A DNA stretch of 64,000 nucleotides, from positions 186,001 through 250,000 of the forward strand of contig QFPK01000002.1 of assembly GCA_003248865.1 (NCBI GenBank), written 5' to 3'. The position numbers were made by a program, and so were the translations under genes. This DNA is from Sphingomonas sp. (GTDB lineage: Bacteria; Pseudomonadota; Alphaproteobacteria; Sphingomonadales; Sphingomonadaceae). How positions within the stretch are numbered: the first letter of the stretch is position 1; each line of letters starts with the position of its first letter. This document shows positions 58,430 to 64,000 of the stretch, in pieces. The notes under the pieces are model-generated. The model saw only the letters and a program-made list of their open reading frames with translations, did no database searches and was not told the DNA's origin.

Positions 58430-59530
58430 TCAGCCCTTAGCGACAGGGCGCTCCCCATTCCAGACATGGCTGCAGCCTTCGTCCGAATCCGTGGCCGAAA
58501 GCGCCTGCACCGTGGCCCAGCCTTCGCGCCGCAGTTGTGCGGCGGCGGCGTGCACCGTGCCTTCGGGCAGGAAGATACGGCGGCGGGCCGACGCGCCCAG
58601 CCCTGCATCCACCAGCATGTCGACATAGAGCGAGACGCCGGCGGCCCGTTCCTCGGTGCCGTCCGGGTGGCGCACACGATAGGCGCCGCCACGCCCGATC
58701 TCGGCGCGAAGCGGCTGGCCGTTCACATGGCCGAACAGGGAGAAGGCGCACCAGCTGTGATATTCGAAGCCGTGGCGTTCGGTGGGATCGATGGTGACGC
58801 GCACGCCGGGCAACAGCGCGGCGAGAGCCGTGAGCCGGGCAGAGAGGTCCGGCGCGAGTTTCGCCAGCAGCGGCAGGGCGTCGGCCGCTTCGCCCGCTGC
58901 TTCCAGCAGGGCGCGATAGGGCGCGCGTTCGCGGGTTTCCAGCAGGCCCCAGTCCTTGCCGTCCAGCGCGGCAAGCAGGCCGGGAAGGTCCGCGACGGGC
59001 CAGGGGCCGGCCGCCAGATCCGCCACCAGATCGGGCGTGGTGAGATCGACCGAAAGGCCGGTGACGCCTGCTGCCGTCAGCGATTCGACGGCCGTGGTGA
59101 TCAGTTCGGCGAGAGCGGGCACGTCGTCGGTGCCGATCAGCTCGGCGCCGGCCTGCGTGAGTTCGCGTTCCGGTGAAAGCTGCCCGGCACGCCCGCGTAG
59201 TACCGGCCCGGCATAGGCGAGGCGCAGCGGACGCGGTGCGGCGGCGAGGCGCGTGGCGGCGATGCGGGCGATCTGGCCGGTGATGTCGGGCCGAAGCGCC
59301 AGGCCTTCGCCGGTGGTCGGATCGGTGGTGCGGAACAGCACGCCTTCCAGCGGCTTGCCCAGCCAGCTGGCGAGGCCCGCCTCATGCTCGACCAGCGGCG
59401 GGGAGACGCGCTCGTAACCGCGGGCCGAGAAGCCGTCGACGAGGATGCGGGTGACAGAAGATGCAGCTTCCGCGGCCGGCGGAAGCCGGTCGCGGAAGCC
59501 TGAGGGCAGTAGGGCAGTGCGCTCGCTCAC
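58430..59530 (-). CDS. hisZ: ATP phosphoribosyltransferase regulatory subunit HisZ
   Basis: A 366-residue histidyl-tRNA synthetase-like protein without synthetase activity; it forms the regulatory subunit of short HisG for histidine synthesis. Characteristic segments are LPSGFRDRLPPAAEAAS, RVSPPLVEHEA, FRTTDPTTGEGLALRPDITGQIARIAATRLA and RLAYAGPVLRGR, the class II synthetase-like motif 2 region; GFEYHSWCAFSLFG sits late. The start overlaps the serA stop by four bases. HisG is not in this window. Confidence 0.9.
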   Translation of the reverse strand: MSERTALLPSGFRDRLPPAAEAASSVTRILVDGFSARGYERVSPPLVEHEAGLASWLGKPLEGVLFRTTDPTTGEGLALRPDITGQIARIAATRLAAAPRPLRLAYAGPVLRGRAGQLSPERELTQAGAELIGTDDVPALAELITTAVESLTAAGVTGLSVDLTTPDLVADLAAGPWPVADLPGLLAALDGKDWGLLETRERAPYRALLEAAGEAADALPLLAKLAPDLSARLTALAALLPGVRVTIDPTERHGFEYHSWCAFSLFGHVNGQPLRAEIGRGGAYRVRHPDGTEERAAGVSLYVDMLVDAGLGASARRRIFLPEGTVHAAAAQLRREGWATVQALSATDSDEGCSHVWNGERPVAKG

Positions 59531-61107
59531 GCGAACTTCAGCGCCTTTGCGGTCTTCACGCCGGGCAGGGCGGCGATGTCCTTCAGCGTCGCATCATCCA
59601 CACCGGAGTCGATGGAGAGCAGCAGGATCGCTTCCGCGCCCGCATCGCGGCGGCCGAGGTGGAAGGTGCCGATGTTGACGCCCGCTTCGCCGAGACGAGT
59701 GCCGAGGCGGCCGATGAAGCCGGGCTTGTCTTCGTTAATGATGAAGATCATGCGATCGGCGAAATCGGCTTCCACCTTGATCCCGAAGATCTCCACGAGG
59801 CGCGGCTGGGAGGTGCCGAACAGCGTGCCCGCCACCGAGCGTTCCCCGGCCGGAGACTTCACCTTCACCCGCACCAGCGTCTGGTAATCGGTGTCGCGCT
59901 CGTGGCGGACTTCGGCGACTTCGATGTTGCGGTCCCGCGCCATCGTCGGCGCGTTCACCATGTTCACCGTGTCGGAGAAGGTGCGCATCAGGCCCGCCAG
60001 CACCGCGCCGGTGATCGGCTTGATGTTGAGCTGGGCGGCTGCCCCTTCCACTTCCACCGTGACGGAGCGGATCTCGTCTCCGGTGAGCTGGCCGATCAGA
60101 TGGCCCAGATGCTCCGCCAGCGCCATATAGGGCTTCAGCTTCGGCGCGTCCTCGGCCGAGAGGCTCGGCATGTTGAGCGCGTTGGTGACGCCGCCGGTCA
60201 GCAGGAAGTCCGCCATCTGCTCGGCCACCTGGATCGCCACATTCACCTGCGCTTCGTCCGTCGAGGCACCGAGGTGGGGGGTGGAGATGAAGTTGGGGGT
60301 GCCGAACAGCGGGCTTGCGGTCGCGGGCTCCTCCACGAACACGTCCAGCGCGGCGCCTGCGATATGGCCGGATTCCAGCCCCGCCTTCAGCGCCACTTCG
60401 TCGATCAGCCCGCCGCGCGCGCAGTTGATGATGCGCACGCCCTTCTTCGTCTTCGCCAGATTCTCAGCGGAGAGGATATTGCGGGTGCTGTCTGTGAGGG
60501 GGGTGTGCAGGGTGATGAAGTCGGCCTTGGCGAGCAGCTCATCCAGCGTCACCTTCTCCACGCCCAGATCCTTGGCGCGTTCCGGCGTGAGGAAGGGATC
60601 GAAGGCGATCACCTTCATCTTCAGCCCCAGCCCGCGTTCGGCCACGATGGAACCGATGTTGCCGCAGCCGATCAGACCCAGCACCTTGGAAGTGACTTCC
60701 ACCCCCATGAAGCGGTTCTTTTCCCACTTGCCGGCCTGTGTGGAGGCGTCGGCCTCTGGCAGCTGGCGGGCGAGCGCGAACATCAGCGCGATGGCATGTT
60801 CGGCCGTGGTGATGGAGTTGCCGAACGGCGTGTTCATCACCACGATGCCGCGCTGGGTGGCGGCGGGCACGTCCACATTGTCCACCCCGATGCCGGCGCG
60901 GCCGATCACCTTCAGGTTGGTGGCGGCGTCCAGCAGGGCGGCGGTCGCCTTGGTGGAGGAGCGGATGGCGAGGCCGTCATAGTCGCCGATGATGGCGGCC
61001 AGCTCTTCCTTGGTGAGGCCGGGCTTTTCGACCACATCGATCCCGCGGGCGCGGAAGATTTCGGCGGCCTTGGGGGACATCTTGTCGGAAATCAGGACTT
61101 TAGGCAT
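59527..61107 (-). CDS. serA: D-3-phosphoglycerate dehydrogenase
   Basis: First step of serine synthesis from glycolysis. The 526-residue protein is the long form: catalytic and NAD domains (VIGRAGIGVDNVD, VLGLIGCGNIGSIVAERGLGLKM, LHTPLTDSTRNI, INCARGGLIDEVAL with the conserved Arg, PHLGASTDEAQVNVA with the His), an intervening domain, and a C-terminal ACT domain from about 455 (MIFIINEDKPGFIGRLGT). ATG at 61107 is three bases after the serC stop. The stop overlaps hisZ. Confidence 0.96.
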   Translation of the reverse strand: MPKVLISDKMSPKAAEIFRARGIDVVEKPGLTKEELAAIIGDYDGLAIRSSTKATAALLDAATNLKVIGRAGIGVDNVDVPAATQRGIVVMNTPFGNSITTAEHAIALMFALARQLPEADASTQAGKWEKNRFMGVEVTSKVLGLIGCGNIGSIVAERGLGLKMKVIAFDPFLTPERAKDLGVEKVTLDELLAKADFITLHTPLTDSTRNILSAENLAKTKKGVRIINCARGGLIDEVALKAGLESGHIAGAALDVFVEEPATASPLFGTPNFISTPHLGASTDEAQVNVAIQVAEQMADFLLTGGVTNALNMPSLSAEDAPKLKPYMALAEHLGHLIGQLTGDEIRSVTVEVEGAAAQLNIKPITGAVLAGLMRTFSDTVNMVNAPTMARDRNIEVAEVRHERDTDYQTLVRVKVKSPAGERSVAGTLFGTSQPRLVEIFGIKVEADFADRMIFIINEDKPGFIGRLGTRLGEAGVNIGTFHLGRRDAGAEAILLLSIDSGVDDATLKDIAALPGVKTAKALKFA

Positions 61108-61110
61108 GGC

Positions 61111-62232
61111 TCAAGCCTCCTTCGCGGTGGCATAGGCCCAGTCGAGCCAGGGGATCAGGGCTTCGATATCGGCGGTGTCGACAGTGGCGCCGCACCAGAT
61201 ACGCAGCGACGGTGGGGCATCGCGATAGCCGTTGATGTCATACGCGACGCCTTCCTTTTCGAGCAGGGAGGCCATCGCCTTCGGCAGCTCCGCAGGCCCG
61301 TCGATCTTGATGCAGACCGACGTGTTGGAGCGGGTGGCGGGATCGACCGCGAGGTTGGACGCCCAGGGGGTGCGATCCACCCAGCCGTTAAGCGCGGCGG
61401 CATTGGCGTTGGCGCGGGCGAACAGGGCGGGGAGGCCGCCGAGGCCCTCGGCCCAGCGCAGCGCATCGAGATAATCTTCCACCGCCAGCATGGAGGGGGT
61501 GTTGATCGTCTCGCCCACGAAGATGCCGTCGATCAGCTTGCCGCCTTTCGTCAGCCGGAAGATCTTGGGCAACGGCCATGCCGGGGTGTAGCTTTCCAGC
61601 CGCTCCACCGCGCGCGGCGAGAGGATGAGGATGCCGTGCGCGCCTTCGCTGCCCAGCACCTTCTGCCAGCTGAAGGTGACGACATCGAGCTTGGCGAACG
61701 GCAGGTCCTGCGCGAAGGCGGCGCTGGTGGCGTCGCAGAGCGTCAGGCCCTCGCGGTCGTCCGAGATCCAGTCGGCGTTGGGAACCCGCACGCCCGACGT
61801 CGTGCCGTTCCAGGTGAAGAGAATGTCAGACGCCTGATCGACGGCGGAGAGATCGGGGAGGACGCCATAGTCGCCCTTGATGACGATGGGGTTCAGCTTC
61901 AGCTGCTTCACCGCATCCGTCACCCAGCCTTCGCCGAAGCTTTCCCAGGCGATTGCCGTGACGGGTTTGGCGCCCAGCAGGCTCCACATCGCCATTTCAT
62001 AGGCGCCGGTGTCGGACGCGGGGACAATGCCGATTCGATAGTCGGCGGGAACCCCCAGCACGGCGCGGGTGCGGTCGATCGCGTCCTTCAGACGCGTCTT
62101 GCCGATCTTGGCGCGGTGAGAGCGCCCGAGGCTGTCCGTGGGGAGGGTGGAAAGGTCGTATCCGGGGCGCTTTGCGCAGGGGCCGGACGAAAAATGCGCA
62201 CGCGCGGGGCGTGCGGTTGGCTTGGCAGTCAT
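61111..62232 (-). CDS. serC: Phosphoserine aminotransferase
   Basis: Second step of serine synthesis; also used in pyridoxine synthesis. The 373-residue protein belongs to the long alphaproteobacterial/archaeal SerC type. Diagnostic parts are RAHFSSGPCAKRPGY, GIVPASDTGAYEMAMWSLL, FTWNGTTSGVRVPNADWI, CDATSAAFAQDLPF and the PLP Lys191 in VTFSWQKVLGSEG. ATG at 62232 follows a strong AGAGGAGAG ribosome site that lies within a structured leader. It heads the operon serC-serA-hisZ-purA. Confidence 0.95.
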   Translation of the reverse strand: MTAKPTARPARAHFSSGPCAKRPGYDLSTLPTDSLGRSHRAKIGKTRLKDAIDRTRAVLGVPADYRIGIVPASDTGAYEMAMWSLLGAKPVTAIAWESFGEGWVTDAVKQLKLNPIVIKGDYGVLPDLSAVDQASDILFTWNGTTSGVRVPNADWISDDREGLTLCDATSAAFAQDLPFAKLDVVTFSWQKVLGSEGAHGILILSPRAVERLESYTPAWPLPKIFRLTKGGKLIDGIFVGETINTPSMLAVEDYLDALRWAEGLGGLPALFARANANAAALNGWVDRTPWASNLAVDPATRSNTSVCIKIDGPAELPKAMASLLEKEGVAYDINGYRDAPPSLRIWCGATVDTADIEALIPWLDWAYATAKEA

Positions 62233-62235
62233 ATT

Positions 62236-62314
62236 CTCTCCTCTCAGAGAGCGCGCGCCGCGTTGGGACGGCGTGGCCCGCCGCCGCCAATACAGGCGAA
62301 ATGTGGCGGGTCAA
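62236..62314 (-). promoter_or_regulatory. serC promoter and structured leader, serC-motif-like RNA
   Basis: On the minus strand TTGACC (62314-62309), a 16-base spacer and TATTGG form a plausible promoter. The leader then contains GCCG-TCCCAAC-GCGGC and CTCTCTGAGAGGAGAG, with the ribosome site GGAG inside the second stem. Alphaproteobacterial serC genes are known to carry a conserved 'serC motif' RNA of unknown mechanism; this leader resembles it in position and GC-rich stem followed by CTCTCT-GAGAG. Confidence 0.5.
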
Positions 62315-62444
62315 GGAAAAGCTGGGGCGAAAACCAGATCAGTTCGGTTTCGTGGCGGGGGCCCGGGCAGGGTGTGGCGTCAAACAGCGTTTCCGCGCGT
62401 CTTCCGGTGGAAATCTGCCCCGCGACGCCCTATGTTGGAGGGCA

Positions 62445-63314
62445 ATGAAAAAAGAAAGCAGGCACACGCCGTTCAAGCCGGCGTCCCGCGAAGCGGATTT
62501 CGCGGCCAACCCCACCCCCACGGCGCAGACGGAACATTCCGCCTATCGCCTCGCCTTCCAGGATGATGATTTCCTGCTGCGCGAGGAACTGCGCCCGGTG
62601 CGCTTCCAGCTGGAGCTGATGAAGCCCGAACTGCTGCTGTCCGAAGCAGGGATCGCCTCCACCTTCGTCTTCTACGGCTCGGCGCGAATCCCCTCGCCCG
62701 AGGAAGTGGACGAGCTGCGCGCCAACGCCGACACGCCGGAGCGCAAGGCCGTCGTGGAACGGCTGGCGGCCAAGGCGCGCTATTATGAGGAAGCGCGCAA
62801 GCTTGCCTTCCTGGCCTCGTGCCGGGAATGCGACATCGGCGGGCCGCGCGATTATGTGGTCTGCTCGGGCGGCGGCCCCTCCATCATGGAAGCCGCCAAC
62901 CGCGGCGCGCACGATGCGCGGGCGCCCTCCGTCGGGCTCAACATCATCCTGCCGCACGAGCAGCTGCCGAACGCCTATGTCACGCCCGGCCTGAGCTTCC
63001 AGTTCCACTATTTCGCGCTGAGGAAGATGCACTTCCTGATGCGCGCCCGCGCCGTCGCGGTGTTCCCCGGCGGCTTCGGCACCTTCGACGAACTGTTCGA
63101 ACTGCTGACGCTGGTGCAGACCGGCAAGATGGCGCGCATCCCCATCCTGCTGTTCGGGCGGGAATTCTGGGACAAGGTGGTGAACTTCCAGGCACTGGCC
63201 GACGAAGGCGTGATCTCTCCGCGCGATCTGGAGCTGTTCCATTTCGTGGAAACCGCCGACGAAGCCTGGGACTTCGTGTGCCGGAGCGCTGAGGAAACGG
63301 CGAAGGCGGCTTGA
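62445..63314 (+). CDS. LOG family protein (TIGR00730-like)
   Basis: A 289-residue protein of the lysine decarboxylase-like/LOG family, whose characterised members hydrolyse nucleotide monophosphates such as cytokinin riboside phosphates. The SGGGPSIMEAANRGA phosphate-binding site and PGGFGTFDELFELLTLVQTGK motif are both intact, including the Glu in the PGGxGTxxE signature. A long N-terminal helical region (residues 1-100) precedes the core, typical of the larger family members. ATG at 62445 follows GGAGGGC. Whether the product is a cytokinin or another nucleotide is unknown. Confidence 0.9.
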   Translation: MKKESRHTPFKPASREADFAANPTPTAQTEHSAYRLAFQDDDFLLREELRPVRFQLELMKPELLLSEAGIASTFVFYGSARIPSPEEVDELRANADTPERKAVVERLAAKARYYEEARKLAFLASCRECDIGGPRDYVVCSGGGPSIMEAANRGAHDARAPSVGLNIILPHEQLPNAYVTPGLSFQFHYFALRKMHFLMRARAVAVFPGGFGTFDELFELLTLVQTGKMARIPILLFGREFWDKVVNFQALADEGVISPRDLELFHFVETADEAWDFVCRSAEETAKAA

Positions 63315-63421
63315 GTTGGGGCGGAGGCGGTTTTTTGCCTCCGGCGGGGCCAAGGAAATGATTTCCCTGCACCCTCCAAGTGTGCGTTGCGCGCTACTCA
63401 TAAGCCGCACGTCTGACATGA

Positions 63422-63604
63422 TTTGATTGCCTGCGGCGCTGGCAAGGCGCGCTCCCCTTGCTTCACCGCTTCGTCACCCCGGGCTTGACCCGGGGTCCAG
63501 CTGTTCTTCGGCAACGTCAGACTAAGAAGCTGGACCCCGGGTCAAGCCCGGGGTGATGTGGGGAGAATGGACGGCGCAATATCCAAGCGCCGCAGGCAAT
63601 CAAA
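63422..63604. repeat. 183-base nested inverted-repeat element (paired REP-like)
   Basis: Two perfect 19-base outer arms (63422-63440 and 63586-63604, TTTGATTGCCTGCGGCGCT and its complement) enclose two perfect 29-base inner arms (63473-63501 and 63528-63556), whose unit contains CCCCGGG-CTTGA-CCCGGGG. The inner 29 bases match the single copy at 28081-28109. This looks like a non-autonomous palindromic element or BIME-like pair. It sits in the 392-base gap 63315-63706, which otherwise holds only weak hairpins (for example GGAGGC...GCCTCC at 63323-63342). Confidence 0.8.
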
Positions 63605-63676
63605 CTCCCCAGCCGCAGCAACCTGAACGATCACCCTGCTAATGTGGGTGAAGGGAGCACGGCTCCCTGCCGGGTT

Positions 63677-63699
63677 CCAAGGGCAGAGCCCTTGGTTTT
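63677..63699 (+). terminator. Terminator-like hairpin near the end of the window
   Basis: CCAAGGGC-AGA-GCCCTTGG forms an 8-pair stem followed by TTTT on the plus strand, 360 bases after the LOG gene and just beyond the stop of the minus-strand gene that begins outside the window. On the minus strand there is no T-tail. Confidence 0.5.
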
Positions 63700-63706
63700 G
63701 CTTGCT

Positions 63707-64000
63707 CTAGAAGCTCCCCGGAGACTCGCGCTGGGCGACTGTCGGCCTGTCTGGGGTGAGCAATGCCGGCTGGGACGAGAGCGACTGCGCGGTCGAGATG
63801 CCGCTGAGTGCGGTGCAGCTGTTGCCTCTGAGAGCCGAGAGGGCGACGCGTGTCGAATCCTCGTCGGCGGAGCCCATGTCGTGGGAGATATCGTCTTCGG
63901 CGCGGCAGGTTCGGCTGACGGAGGAGGCGAGGCCGGAGAAATAATCGCCCTGGCGGTCCGCGTTCTTGGTGGCGAAGGCGATGATGCGCAGCCGGTCGTC
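63707..64000 (-). CDS. C-terminal fragment of an unidentified gene
   Basis: The last 97 residues of a minus-strand gene whose start is beyond base 64000. The frame is open from the window edge and ends with TAG at 63709-63707. The segment begins DDRLRIIAFATKNADRQGD and then becomes Ser/Ala/Thr-rich, ending RESPGSF, with two cysteines (RTCRAE and NSCTAL). Base use fits coding sequence and the long frame is not antisense to a better candidate. I cannot assign a family from this tail. Confidence 0.6.
   Translation of the reverse strand, partial: DDRLRIIAFATKNADRQGDYFSGLASSVSRTCRAEDDISHDMGSADEDSTRVALSALRGNSCTALSGISTAQSLSSQPALLTPDRPTVAQRESPGSF

Noticed and set aside
59461..62448. A 995-codon open frame on the plus strand
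   Set aside because: It runs antisense through serA and serC, whose conserved motifs are unmistakable.

Overview
The window is GC-rich, gene-dense chromosomal DNA of an alphaproteobacterium, most likely a member of Sphingomonadales. The evidence is MipZ instead of Min proteins, a DUF1674 (SdhAF4) protein, a ubiquinol-cytochrome c chaperone beside DUF177, a K+-independent H+-pyrophosphatase, a phasin, a large Oar-like TonB receptor, a serC-serA-hisZ-purA run and the ligase-associated exonuclease/ligase pair. No prophage, insertion sequence, CRISPR array or rRNA operon was seen. Two tRNA genes are present. The genus cannot be fixed from this sequence.

Layout. 1-8 kb (minus strand): the start of xthA, erpA and an M23 endopeptidase, then a tightly coupled panC-phzF-glnE-bcp-DUF455 operon with 4-base overlaps at three of its junctions. 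8-12 kb (plus): mipZ with a J-domain membrane protein, then phosphomannomutase/phosphoglucomutase and a phasin, both preceded by TGCA-N-TGCA palindromes. 12-14.3 kb (minus): tlyA, a decaying PIN-toxin/AbrB-antitoxin pair and an unknown secreted protein. 14.3-24.2 kb (minus): dxs, a Fur/Zur regulator, TPR proteins, an RsmB-like methyltransferase, guaB, and a three-gene cluster of an unknown protein, a phosphotransferase and a lipocalin-like protein. 24.3-28 kb (plus): nusB-thiL and hppA. 28.0-28.4 kb is a 388-base intergenic region holding a REP-like repeat, a perfect 16-base parS site with degenerate neighbours, and terminators. 28.4-40 kb: bamE, the cytochrome bc1 chaperone, DUF177, an aminotransferase, nitronate monooxygenase, SdhAF4, SDR, HtpX, a second RsmB, small envelope proteins, rpmB, a YciI protein and a class C serine hydrolase. 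40-44 kb: tRNA-Val, an 1,106-residue TonB-dependent receptor and tRNA-Leu. 44-57 kb: a MarR regulator divergent from DUF2061, a hydrolase-AGCS symporter-OsmC operon, the exonuclease/ATP-dependent ligase pair, two tandem paralogous secreted HExxH/TPR proteins, tesB and an alpha/beta hydrolase. 57-62.3 kb (minus): purA, hisZ, serA and serC behind a structured leader. 62.4-64 kb: a LOG-family protein, a nested inverted-repeat element and the 3' end of an unidentified minus-strand gene.

Most genes are housekeeping: serine, histidine and purine synthesis; isoprenoid, pantothenate and thiamine cofactors; envelope assembly; nitrogen control. The items most worth a second look are the parS cluster between hppA and bamE, the shared palindromes before pgm, the phasin gene and the TonB receptor, the toxin-antitoxin pair damaged in both partners, the tandem HExxH proteins, a possible CTG start for thiL, and the uncharacterised three-gene cluster at 21.7-24.2 kb.
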